A stretch of DNA of 64,000 nucleotides from Haladaptatus paucihalophilus DX253. GTDB taxonomy: Archaea; Halobacteriota; Halobacteria; Halobacteriales; Haladaptataceae. A program made the position numbers and the translations under genes. The stretch is from positions 528,962 to 592,961 of the forward strand of contig NZ_AQXI01000001.1 of assembly GCF_000376445.1 (NCBI RefSeq), written 5' to 3'. Positions 9,014-18,093 of this stretch are shown piece after piece. Position 1 is the stretch's first letter. Each line of letters starts with the position of its first letter. The notes under the pieces are model-generated. The model was not told where the DNA came from and ran no database searches. It saw only the letters and a list, made by a program, of their open reading frames with translations.

Positions 9014-12000
9014 TCAGTCGCGGCGCGCCACGACCATCGCGGCCGCGAACGTGCCGACCAGACCGGCGCGGGTTGACGGTGCGGCGGGACTCGGCAGCGA
9101 ACTGCTGTTCGTCGAGTCGTTGGCTCCGACGGTGCCGTTTCCGGCCGTCGTATTCCCGCTCGTCGAGTTACCGGCGTTCGCCGGACCTGACGAGGAGTTG
9201 CCGGTGGAGTTGTTCGCGCCGCCGACCGGAAGCGTCTGCTGTTGGTCCACGGAGACGGTCACCGGGTTCGTGTTCTCGCCGATGACTTGGCCTTCCGTGA
9301 CCTGTGCCGTCGCGTTTTTGAACGTGATGCCGTCGTCGCCGAACGTCTTCGGCGTCGAGAACTCGTAGGGACCGACCGCACGAACGCTGACGTTCGTGTA
9401 GCCTTTCTCCGTGCCCCACTTCTCGTAGCCGGTCGTGGAGTACGGAAGCGTCATCGTGAACGTCCCGTCATCGTCGGTTTTGGCCTGCTGGGTGTAGGTG
9501 AACGTGCCACCGTCGGGGGAGTTCATCTTCACCGAGGCGGTGATGGTCGTATCTGCCGGGCCGGTTCCCTGCACCGTCGCGCCGGGGACGCGTTCGAACG
9601 TCTTCACCCACGCGGGCGAGGTGCGCAGGAAGTCCTGTCCCGAGGCACCGCCCTGCTGGAGCAACTGTAGTCGCTGACTCAGCACCTGATAGTGCGAGTA
9701 GACGCTCGTGGACTGCGACTTGCTCTCCTTGACGACGCGGTAGTGTTGGAGCGCCGGAATCCGCTCGCTCGGATACGGGCCGATGCCGCCGATTTGCGAG
9801 CTTCCGTCCTTTGCGACGAACTCACGCGCCTCTTTCATCGTGTCGAACGTCCGAACGACGGTTTCGTTCGGACCCTGCGGATTCTGCTTGTACGTTATCT
9901 GCTGGCCGTTCTGCGTCCCGGTGCCGACGTCCCAGTCGAGGACGATGGGTTTCGGTTCGACTGAACTACCGCCGTACTTGTACAGACGGACCATCTGCGT
10001 CTCGTAGTACGCCTGTTTGTGCTGGACGACGTAGTTGCCCTGACCGCCGACCAGGATGTAGTCCATGAACGTCGATTGCGAGACGTTCTCGTTGAACACC
10101 GTCGGCGCGAAGAACTTGACGTTGCCCTGTCGGCCCTTCGTTTCGACCATCTTCCAATCGACCATCACGTAGCGCGTCTCCTCGTTCTTGTCGCCGAGCG
10201 AGTCGAGGACGGCGTTCGCCTGCGACTCGTTCTGTGCGAGGAGGTAGTTTGCGGCCGTGGTTGCACCCTCCTGGAACGGGTTCGCGTTGGGGATGCGCTC
10301 CCCGTTTACCGTAATCCAGTGACCGTAGTCCCACCACGACATGACGCCGTACGACCCGTCAGGATAGTCGAAGTCGCCGTCGTCTTGGGTGTACGTGCCG
10401 TAGTAGTTCATCGAGTTTCCGGCACCGCCCAAATTACCTTCCTGTGGGGTGTTCTCCTGCATCCACTGCAGGGAACCCTCCCACTGGGTGACCGAACCGG
10501 GGCCGGTGTTGTTCCCGACCGTCTGTGCGGTGTACGTCTGCGTACCGCTGACTTGGACGGGGACGACGAGCGCCGGGACGACGAGCATAACGACGAAGAC
10601 CACCGCGAGTACCTGATACGCCTCGACGTTCCGAATCGTCTCGCTGGCCGAGTCGCCGATACCGACGAACCCGAGTACCCACCCGAGCAGGTAGGCGTTC
10701 AGCACCGCGACCGGAACCGCGAGGTAGTAGTTGAAGCGTACCTGCGTGAACGCCGCGGCCACGATGAACGCCGACCAGACGAGCACGAGGAACTTCTCCC
10801 CCTCGTGTTCGTCCGCCGATAGCGCGCGCCAGACCATCACCAACGCGCCGACGATCGCCGTGAAGAACATCAGGCCGTACTGCGGAACGACGGCCGCCGT
10901 GAGCGATTGGCCACCGTTCAAGAACGGTTTCGCTTCGCCGATGGTTCGCTGTGCCGCGCCCGCATTGAATCCGACGAACCGAACGAGATTGTTCTGAATC
11001 AGGTTAAAGAGGTTCGGCAGGGCGACGTAGACGCCGAGCGCGCCGACCACGAGAATGCCGAAGATGGCGACCGGGTAGCCGGTCGTCATGAGGTCCCGGT
11101 CGTCCCATTCGCGTGCCAGCCACGCCATGAATCCCGAACCGACGGCGATGGCGAACGCCATGAGCGGTTGCAGGAGCGAGAACTTCGTCGCGCTGAATGT
11201 GGCGGTTCCGAACGGCACGAGAAGGAGAAGCCCCGTGACGCTCATGCTGACCGACGCGACGAACGCGAGGTGATCTGGACTGACACCGCGCACGTAATCC
11301 GCGGTCAGCTTCAGCAGGAAGAACACGCCGAAGATACCGATGAGGAGCACGCCCGGTGGCCACACCCACAGATAGAGAGCGGTTGCGATTCCCGCGAGAA
11401 TGCCGTAGCCGAGGGGCCGTCTCACCGCCGCGAAGTCGCGGTCCGCGAGCAGTTCGAAGACCGGACGCTCCCGTTCCGCGACCGAGACGGCGACCATCAT
11501 CGCCAAGACGGCGAACGCTTGGAAGAACGGCTCGACGATGTTGTGGTCCGAGAAGCCGACCAGTCCTCGGTTGAGGAAGACGCCCGGAATGAGTGCCAAC
11601 ACGAGAACGCCGAAGAGACCGCCGAGTCGGCCGCTCAACCGCTTCCCGATGAGGTAGGTCGGGACGGCGACGAGCGTGCCGAACACCGCCGGTGCGACCA
11701 GCAGCGTTAGTGCGACCGTTTTTTGCGATGGATCGCCCAATCCGACGATCAGTGCCACTGTGGCGACGATCTGGTCGTAGAGCGTGCCGAATTGTCCGAC
11801 GCTCGTTCCGAACGGATAGTACGTCCACGGGTCGAACGGCATCGTCGCGGGCCAGTGACTGACTGTATACTGTACCTGTCTAAGGTGATACCACGCGTCG
11901 TTACCTGAGAAGAACACTTCGCCGTTCCTGACGAAGTTGTCGTAGGACTGCAACCGAACCCACAACATGAATCCCAGCAACACCGCGAGTACGGGGACGT

Positions 12001-12079
12001 GGTACCAATCTTCTATCTGGTCGAGGACTGAATCGGTAGGAGTGGAGGAGTCCTCGACCTGTTCGGTGCCTTGGCTCAT
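9014..12079 (-). CDS. aglB: Archaeal oligosaccharyltransferase (STT3/AglB), sequon-rich tail
   Basis: Transfers the lipid-linked glycan to Asn in N-X-S/T of exported proteins, including the S-layer, on the outer face of the membrane. 1021 residues. The first external loop carries the acidic motif GNDAWYH, some 11-13 membrane helices follow (about 25-520), and the globular part opens with the catalytic signature WWDYGHW. Downstream is a Gly/Asn/Ser/Thr-rich stalk and a final short hydrophobic stretch with an ARRD end, reminiscent of a PGF-CTERM tail but without the PGF motif. A TATA-like stretch about 29 bases before the ATG suggests a leaderless mRNA. Confidence 0.97.
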   Translation of the reverse strand: MSQGTEQVEDSSTPTDSVLDQIEDWYHVPVLAVLLGFMLWVRLQSYDNFVRNGEVFFSGNDAWYHLRQVQYTVSHWPATMPFDPWTYYPFGTSVGQFGTLYDQIVATVALIVGLGDPSQKTVALTLLVAPAVFGTLVAVPTYLIGKRLSGRLGGLFGVLVLALIPGVFLNRGLVGFSDHNIVEPFFQAFAVLAMMVAVSVAERERPVFELLADRDFAAVRRPLGYGILAGIATALYLWVWPPGVLLIGIFGVFFLLKLTADYVRGVSPDHLAFVASVSMSVTGLLLLVPFGTATFSATKFSLLQPLMAFAIAVGSGFMAWLAREWDDRDLMTTGYPVAIFGILVVGALGVYVALPNLFNLIQNNLVRFVGFNAGAAQRTIGEAKPFLNGGQSLTAAVVPQYGLMFFTAIVGALVMVWRALSADEHEGEKFLVLVWSAFIVAAAFTQVRFNYYLAVPVAVLNAYLLGWVLGFVGIGDSASETIRNVEAYQVLAVVFVVMLVVPALVVPVQVSGTQTYTAQTVGNNTGPGSVTQWEGSLQWMQENTPQEGNLGGAGNSMNYYGTYTQDDGDFDYPDGSYGVMSWWDYGHWITVNGERIPNANPFQEGATTAANYLLAQNESQANAVLDSLGDKNEETRYVMVDWKMVETKGRQGNVKFFAPTVFNENVSQSTFMDYILVGGQGNYVVQHKQAYYETQMVRLYKYGGSSVEPKPIVLDWDVGTGTQNGQQITYKQNPQGPNETVVRTFDTMKEAREFVAKDGSSQIGGIGPYPSERIPALQHYRVVKESKSQSTSVYSHYQVLSQRLQLLQQGGASGQDFLRTSPAWVKTFERVPGATVQGTGPADTTITASVKMNSPDGGTFTYTQQAKTDDDGTFTMTLPYSTTGYEKWGTEKGYTNVSVRAVGPYEFSTPKTFGDDGITFKNATAQVTEGQVIGENTNPVTVSVDQQQTLPVGGANNSTGNSSSGPANAGNSTSGNTTAGNGTVGANDSTNSSSLPSPAAPSTRAGLVGTFAAAMVVARRD

Positions 12080-12260
12080 CGAATGAAAGGTTCGGCAAAG
12101 TGGGGATAAGCCTTATGATAGTATAGCGGGAGAACCGTATACTCGCTGTTTCGCTTCGACAGAGCGGCTTGTTCCTGATTAGAACAGTATCGATTGAAGC
12201 CATATAAAGAGCCGTTCAGCATATCGCTTGATTAATGACTGATGTGTCTGTGGCAGACAT

Positions 12261-13175
12261 ATGAGCGTTATTGACTGGGTAGTAGAATCCAAGAACCGAA
12301 TAGCTCGGGACGGACTCGTTTCCGGTCTTACTGAAAGTAGCTATAAATTCTATATCGGTGCCGCAGGTCGACTTGACTGGATCGCATCTGGAACGCCGAT
12401 TTACGAGCGGGATTGGGACGTGTTGATAATTCTCGATGCTTGTCGTGCAGATCTGATGGCACAATCGATTTCGGACTATACTTTCCTCGAATCGTTCGAA
12501 ACGATCACCTCAGTTGGTTCGACTTCGGAAGAGTGGATGGAAAAGAATTTCACCGAAACCTACGGCAGGGAAATGTCCGAGACGGTTCATGTGACCTCAA
12601 ATCTCTACTCCGAATCGAAACTCGACCCAAACGCGTTCGCGGAACTCGACGAAGTATGGCGATATGGATGGGACGAAGAACTACGGACAATACCCGCGCG
12701 TGCCGTCACTGACCGAGCGATACATCACGGACGAAATAGCGACTTTGATCGGCTGATCGTCCATTATATGCAACCGCATTATCCATTCATTCCAAATCCG
12801 GATATCGGATCCGGTATGCGAGCCGACGAATCCGAACCAAGCGTGTGGAAGCAACTTCGTGACGGGGCTGTCACGAAGGGAACCGTCTGGGATGCTTATA
12901 AAGCGAATCTCCACTATGTTCTCGACGATCTCGAACTACTTCTGACGAATCTCGACGCCGAACGGGTCATCGTTTCTGCTGACCACGGAAACAGTTTCGG
13001 GAAGTTCGGGATCTATGGTCATCCTGGTGGTGTACCGCTTCAGTGTCTACGAACTGTTCCATGGGTCGTCACTGAAGCATCCGATTCCGGCGAGTACGAG
13101 CCAGAAGGAAAAGAGGAAGCAATCGAGCAATCGATGAATGAAAGGCTTTCCGCGTTAGGGTATGCCGAAAGGTGA
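12261..13175 (+). CDS. Alkaline-phosphatase-superfamily (sulfatase-like) enzyme
   Basis: 304 residues with the metal-binding pattern of the superfamily: LIILDACRADL (about 50-60), a Ser/Thr nucleophile candidate in SVGSTSEEW (about 87-95), HYMQPHYPF, VSADHGNSFGKFG and GHPGG. The usual formylglycine signature (C/S-x-P-S-R) is absent, so a true sulfatase is unlikely; phosphodiester transfer or hydrolysis on a glycan is more plausible. No signal peptide is seen. It opens the AT-rich glycan island, divergent from aglB with a 181-base shared promoter region. Confidence 0.75.
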   Translation: MSVIDWVVESKNRIARDGLVSGLTESSYKFYIGAAGRLDWIASGTPIYERDWDVLIILDACRADLMAQSISDYTFLESFETITSVGSTSEEWMEKNFTETYGREMSETVHVTSNLYSESKLDPNAFAELDEVWRYGWDEELRTIPARAVTDRAIHHGRNSDFDRLIVHYMQPHYPFIPNPDIGSGMRADESEPSVWKQLRDGAVTKGTVWDAYKANLHYVLDDLELLLTNLDAERVIVSADHGNSFGKFGIYGHPGGVPLQCLRTVPWVVTEASDSGEYEPEGKEEAIEQSMNERLSALGYAER

Positions 13176-13190
13176 ACTGTAGAATTGGTG

Positions 13191-13895
13191 CTATCGTACT
13201 AACGATTGGAGATCGTCTACCGTCCGTAAATCCGTCTGAAAAAACTCTCGGTTGCGCTGTATCTTCTGCTCGCTCCACTCCCACCACTTCTCCTCTAGCA
13301 ATTGTTCTCTGATATGTTCGGAAAATCTCCATTTCTTGTGTTGTGCTGGAACCCCGGCGACGACTGAATACGGTTCCACATCGTCTGTCACGATAGAGCC
13401 CGCTCCGATAACGGCCCCACTCCCGATTTCAACATCCGAAAGGATGATCGATTCTGTCCCAATCCAGACATCGCTTCCGATGACTATGGGTCCGTTTGTC
13501 ACTTCCTCCAGTCGATCATCAAGCTTCTCACGATAAAACCGCATTTGGATTCCCGGATTATGCATGAGGTGGTTGCGTCCTTGGAATGTGACTCTCCGTG
13601 CAATGGCGCAATATTTTCCAATTTGGACGGTGCCGATTACCTCGTTCCTGTCGACTAAATTCGTCCCATCCTCTATCGTTACCTTCCCGTCAAGCGTTGT
13701 GTTTGAACCGATCCGAACTTCATCTCCTAGAGAGATGTCTCCTTGTATCTTACACCCTCTCCCGATGTCAACATTTTCTCCTGCTTGGATCGATGTTTCT
13801 ACCGGCGCGAGATCCAGTAATGCTCTGATATATTTGGAATAGGTCGTATATTCTAGCACTGTGTGACCCCACGAATATAGCTTAGAATGATTCAT
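13191..13895 (-). CDS. Hexapeptide-repeat acyltransferase (WbbJ-like)
   Basis: 234 residues dominated by left-handed beta-helix hexads (about 36-100 and 135-180: for example [30 protein letters not shown]), with the insertion loop [14 protein letters not shown] carrying the catalytic-type His, and the family ending [10 protein letters not shown]. Such enzymes O- or N-acetylate sugars of surface glycans. A C-terminal Trp-rich helix ([14 protein letters not shown]) follows. It is convergent with the sulfatase-like gene and lies downstream of the flippase on the same strand. Confidence 0.88.
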   Translation of the reverse strand: MNHSKLYSWGHTVLEYTTYSKYIRALLDLAPVETSIQAGENVDIGRGCKIQGDISLGDEVRIGSNTTLDGKVTIEDGTNLVDRNEVIGTVQIGKYCAIARRVTFQGRNHLMHNPGIQMRFYREKLDDRLEEVTNGPIVIGSDVWIGTESIILSDVEIGSGAVIGAGSIVTDDVEPYSVVAGVPAQHKKWRFSEHIREQLLEEKWWEWSEQKIQRNREFFQTDLRTVDDLQSLVR

Positions 13896-13997
13896 GTGTG
13901 TCAGTCTATAGAACGGGTGGTAATAACGTTTCCATCCGATACTGTGTCAGACGGTTGCTAGGGTGCTTTCGCATGACTAGCTATCGACCATATGTCA

Positions 13998-15473
13998 TCA
14001 CCAATTTAACATCCACTTTGGTACCATCTGTTCGATACGTGACCCTCGAAGGACGCTTCCGATTGTCAGTCGAAGTTTTCGACTCATTACCAAAAGACAA
14101 ACACCGTAGACAACTACACCCGTCATTAGAAGCGTTCCGAGGCGTATCCAAGAATCGGTACCGAGAATCGGTCGTGAAAAGGAAACCACGCCAAACATAA
14201 TTGCCCCAGCAAGAAATTGCTCGAGAAGTTCCCGTGGCAGCAAGACGACTCTCGACATCTCTGATCGAACTAGAAATGCAAGACCGAGATACCGAACCGC
14301 TTCAGAGACGACGGTGGCAATAACAACACCGACTGCGCCTAATTCTATCGTCAGAACCACTCCCAAAATGAGATTCACTACCAGCGTAATCGAAGAAATG
14401 CGGAAATTAGAATCGGGCATGTCAAAACCATTGATTGCTTTGTAGAGTGGAACTGTCTGTGTCGTTAGAATGCGATATAGTGACAGTCCAATGAGTAGTA
14501 TCGAAGCGCTAGCGTACTCGGAGCCATATAACTTGATTACAAGTGGTCGGGCGACTACGAGTGCACCAAAAAAAAGTGGGATCGATAGGATACTGGAGAA
14601 CGAGATAACGTTCGAAATATCACGGACTGCGCTTTCTCCTTTACTCCGTAGGTTACTTACCCGAACCATTAGTCCTGAGCCTGAAATTTCTGCAACGAAC
14701 ATCGCTGGGAACGTGAGTTTAGCTGCAACCTCGTAATCACCGACTGCGGCAGGCGTCATCAACGCGCCCAACAACAGGACATCGAATCGGTCGTACGTTT
14801 TCCAGAGCATACTGGTTGGGATACTGTATCGAGCATATTCCCAAAGGCTTCGGAGTAGTTCAACCGATGGTTTTGTCGGGAGTGTCTGATGGTAGTATAG
14901 TGCGACCGGAATCACAAGTAGTGTTGCTCCTGCTAACCCAGATACCATTCCAGCGACGCCAAAGCCAACGATGACTAAAATGAGTTGAAGAGGGAACGTG
15001 AAATACGAGCGAAGGGCGTCTATTCCTACCGCAGTTCCGATATGGCCCTGTGCCTGTATAATCGGTACGAAACATGAGTACAACACCTTTGCCGAGAGTA
15101 GAAGGAGAAACAATGGCACGGCCGCTTCGACACCAGTATATCGTCGTAACCAATCTCCCGCGATGATAGCGATTCCGCCTAACGCAAGTATCCAGACGAT
15201 GCCGACTAAGAGTTGTGCGCCGATGACTTCTCGGTTCGAAAACTTGATTTCTGACGCTCGCTTTGTCGCAGCACTTGTCCAGCCTCCGCTGATCGGTCGT
15301 TCGGTAAGCAAGACGAGTGACAGTAGCAGGTGATACTTCCCGAAGAGAGTCGCCCCGAGTTTTTGAGCAAATATTACGGTTCCAATGAACCCGATAGCAG
15401 CCATCGAAGCTTTTGCGATGCTTCCCTTTACTGTTTCCCCGCCGAGGCTTACATTGGATGCGTCGTCAGTCAT
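13998..15473 (-). CDS. Wzx/AglR-type polysaccharide flippase
   Basis: 491 residues with about 12-14 membrane helices spread along the whole length and the usual N-terminal GSIAKASMAAIGFIGTVIFAQKLG segment of the MATE/MOP flippase superfamily. Members translocate lipid-linked glycans, or dolichyl-phosphate sugars, to the outer face before AglB acts. Codon use is AT-richer than in aglB or aglJ. ATG at 15473; a 249-base AT-rich gap separates it from the divergent glycosyltransferase. Confidence 0.9.
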   Translation of the reverse strand: MTDDASNVSLGGETVKGSIAKASMAAIGFIGTVIFAQKLGATLFGKYHLLLSLVLLTERPISGGWTSAATKRASEIKFSNREVIGAQLLVGIVWILALGGIAIIAGDWLRRYTGVEAAVPLFLLLLSAKVLYSCFVPIIQAQGHIGTAVGIDALRSYFTFPLQLILVIVGFGVAGMVSGLAGATLLVIPVALYYHQTLPTKPSVELLRSLWEYARYSIPTSMLWKTYDRFDVLLLGALMTPAAVGDYEVAAKLTFPAMFVAEISGSGLMVRVSNLRSKGESAVRDISNVISFSSILSIPLFFGALVVARPLVIKLYGSEYASASILLIGLSLYRILTTQTVPLYKAINGFDMPDSNFRISSITLVVNLILGVVLTIELGAVGVVIATVVSEAVRYLGLAFLVRSEMSRVVLLPRELLEQFLAGAIMFGVVSFSRPILGTDSWIRLGTLLMTGVVVYGVCLLVMSRKLRLTIGSVLRGSRIEQMVPKWMLNW

Positions 15474-15722
15474 CGATACCCTTGCTTCGGAACGGTTGTA
15501 CTGTTTATTTCGAATTCAACAGAAGCGCCCTGACGATAGAAGAGGTCACAACTGCTCCGAACGCTATTGATGGCTATTGTTTCCCGTCTGATACCCCCCC
15601 TTTGTGCCATAGCTCTCCGGTTCGTTCGTCCTGTCCCTCGTTTAAATCCATCTTTCATCTGGTCGTTCACCCCATCCTTCATACTGAGGTATAGAAAAAT
15701 TACCGTTTAGTATCGTACGACC

Positions 15723-16868
15723 ATGAAGTATATACTCTCTCCATCAACTTCATCAAACATGAGTATTTCACCTGGAACGTTGGATCCAAATCCTAACGGG
15801 AATCCGACAAACACGCTGTTCGTTGGGACCTTTTTTCACGACATTCATTGTGCATTCGCGGAGGCAATCGGAGCCGATGTATTTTCGCTCTTTGGACCAA
15901 AGTACGAAGAATGGGATTCTGTGGCTGAGAGCACGCAAGCACGCCTACGACACTACGTCCGCAAAGCCCGAGAAATACCAAGTGGCTATGACAACTACCT
16001 GCTGGAAGGTGGAACGTCACTTATTCCGGCCGCTCTGTTCACTCTTCGAAATCGAAATGCGAACACAATCCTTCTTAACGCTGATGAGACCTTTATCAAT
16101 GTAATCGATGGTGTCGAACACTACGGCAAGATGGACGCATATGTCCACCAACTTTGCTCTCGGTCACTCGATGGGTTAGTGAACGTCGGCGATTTCGCGG
16201 GTATGTATGCTCGACGCGCTAATCTTGATGTACAAAGTGTGACAGTCTATCCAGGCATCAAAGACGAGTTGTATCGACGGTTAGGAACCATCCCTGTCTC
16301 AGTCGGGTCGAAAAATATCGTCGTCGTTGGTTACGGCAAAAATCATGCACGCAGAACCGGCGGTTCCTCAACCGGATTCGATCTACTCGTTGAAGCGATG
16401 CCGGACATTCGAGACGTGCATCCCGAGTCGGAGTTACATATCGCGGGCAAGGGTCATCCGAAAGCTTGGGAAAAGCATGCAGGAGTCGTACTCCATGGTT
16501 GGGTGGCTGATCTGGCCGAATTTTTCTCCCACGGAGAGGTGTCTGCTCATCCTGGACGGTCGGAGTCTTTCTCTGTCGCAGCGCTTGAACCAATGCGTGC
16601 TGCCCGCCCGTGTATCGTGAGCAATATGGTTGGCGCTAAGGATGTCGTCGAAGAAGTTTCTGAAACCCTTGTCTGTGAACCAACTGTCGCAGGAGTACGT
16701 GAGACACTCATCGATTACTTCGACCGCTCCGAAGAAAAGCGGCGTGAGATGTGCGAGCAAGCACGGGTAACGGTTGAGGGTTTCGATGAAAGTAGCGTCG
16801 TCACGGACTTCGTTAACGAGTATACAAAACTCTGCGAACAACTTAGCGAGACGGCCAAGGCTAAGTGA
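15723..16868 (+). CDS. Glycosyltransferase family 4 protein
   Basis: 381 residues (ATG 15723; ATG 15759 is an alternative giving 369). The C-terminal Rossmann half has the nucleotide-sugar motif ESFSVAALE (an EX7E pair, about residues 280-288) and the HGW strand typical of GT4 retaining transferases. The N-terminal half lacks a signal peptide, so it acts on the cytosolic face, adding a sugar to the dolichol-linked glycan. Followed closely by a second GT4. Confidence 0.85.
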   Translation: MKYILSPSTSSNMSISPGTLDPNPNGNPTNTLFVGTFFHDIHCAFAEAIGADVFSLFGPKYEEWDSVAESTQARLRHYVRKAREIPSGYDNYLLEGGTSLIPAALFTLRNRNANTILLNADETFINVIDGVEHYGKMDAYVHQLCSRSLDGLVNVGDFAGMYARRANLDVQSVTVYPGIKDELYRRLGTIPVSVGSKNIVVVGYGKNHARRTGGSSTGFDLLVEAMPDIRDVHPESELHIAGKGHPKAWEKHAGVVLHGWVADLAEFFSHGEVSAHPGRSESFSVAALEPMRAARPCIVSNMVGAKDVVEEVSETLVCEPTVAGVRETLIDYFDRSEEKRREMCEQARVTVEGFDESSVVTDFVNEYTKLCEQLSETAKAK

Positions 16869-16890
16869 GTGGCCTATCATAGTCAGGTCA

Positions 16891-18018
16891 ATGACACTCC
16901 GTGTGGCAGTCGTCACCGAGTTCTGTCCACCATATCGGACAGGATTCTATGAAATGTTAGCAAATAAATATGAAGTGAAGATATTTTTCTGCAATTCTAA
17001 AGAATCATGGAGAGCATACGGTGATTTCGACTATTCAGAACTGTCCGGGTATCTGTTCAGAGATCGGTATAAAATCACGCCGACGGTATTTACTCACCTC
17101 TACCGGTTTGATCCAGACGTGATTGTTGGTGCTCCTGTCGAGGGGTTCGGTGGACAGTCTTCATTCCTGTATGCTCGAGCGACTAATACGCCGTTTGTCC
17201 TGTGGACGGGAGAATGGCATCTTCCTTTGACAACACTCCGAACTGTGACGTTCCCACTCATTCGTCGAATCTACATGGAAAGCGATGCTATCGCGGTGTA
17301 TGGTCCACATATTTCGGACTATCTCGTCGACCTCGGTGTGGAAGAGGACAAAATATCCATCGCTTGGAATACTGTTGACACGGGCCAGTTCTCTACTTTT
17401 AATCAAGACCGTGTAGCTGACTTACGCAAAGAGTGGGGTATCCCTGATGACGCCTCTGTCGCCTTGTTTGTTGGGAGATTAGTCAAAGAAAAAGGTGTGA
17501 AATACCTACTCGATGCTTATAAAACGGCACGAGCAGTGTCTGAAAAGCCGACCTATCTTCTTATCGTTGGTGATGGTGACCAACGAACAGAGTTGACAGA
17601 ACAAGTGGACGATGATCACGATGTAATCTTTACTGGTTACATAAACAATGAGTCACTTCCAGAATACTATGCACTTGCGGATGTCTTCGTTCTTCCATCC
17701 GTTGTCACGGCCGAATTTCGAGAACCGTGGGGGTTGGTGATTAACGAAGCGATGAGCTCCGGAACAGCAGTTATTACGACCGGACAGGTAGGTGCATCGT
17801 GTATCATCGACGAGGGAAAGAACGGATTCGTCGTCCCAGAGCGGAACGAGGCAGCACTTGCAGATAGGTTAGCAGAAATATTCGAAAACCCAACAATGGC
17901 GTCGGAAATGGGAGTACAGGCGAAAAAAGACAGTAAATTGTATGATTACGAACGGATGCTCGACGGTTTCGATGAGGCTGTTCAAACAGCAGTCGTGCGT
18001 AGTAAAAACAACGGATAG
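16891..18018 (+). CDS. Glycosyltransferase family 4 protein
   Basis: 375 residues from ATG 16891, chosen because MTLRVAVVTEFCPPYRTGFYEML is a standard GT4 N-terminus; in-frame upstream codons overlap the previous gene. The catalytic EX7E pair is EPWGLVINE (about 285-293), preceded by ALFVGRLVKEKGVKYLLDAY and VGDGDQRTEL, the nucleotide-sugar half. Starts 22 bases after the preceding GT4, so the two are probably co-transcribed and act in sequence on one glycan. Confidence 0.9.
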   Translation: MTLRVAVVTEFCPPYRTGFYEMLANKYEVKIFFCNSKESWRAYGDFDYSELSGYLFRDRYKITPTVFTHLYRFDPDVIVGAPVEGFGGQSSFLYARATNTPFVLWTGEWHLPLTTLRTVTFPLIRRIYMESDAIAVYGPHISDYLVDLGVEEDKISIAWNTVDTGQFSTFNQDRVADLRKEWGIPDDASVALFVGRLVKEKGVKYLLDAYKTARAVSEKPTYLLIVGDGDQRTELTEQVDDDHDVIFTGYINNESLPEYYALADVFVLPSVVTAEFREPWGLVINEAMSSGTAVITTGQVGASCIIDEGKNGFVVPERNEAALADRLAEIFENPTMASEMGVQAKKDSKLYDYERMLDGFDEAVQTAVVRSKNNG

Positions 18019-18093
18019 TGCTGCAATACACCACTAATGTAGTTGTTCATATGTCCCGATACATATTTGCATAATCAGTGGTGTTCTCCGATA

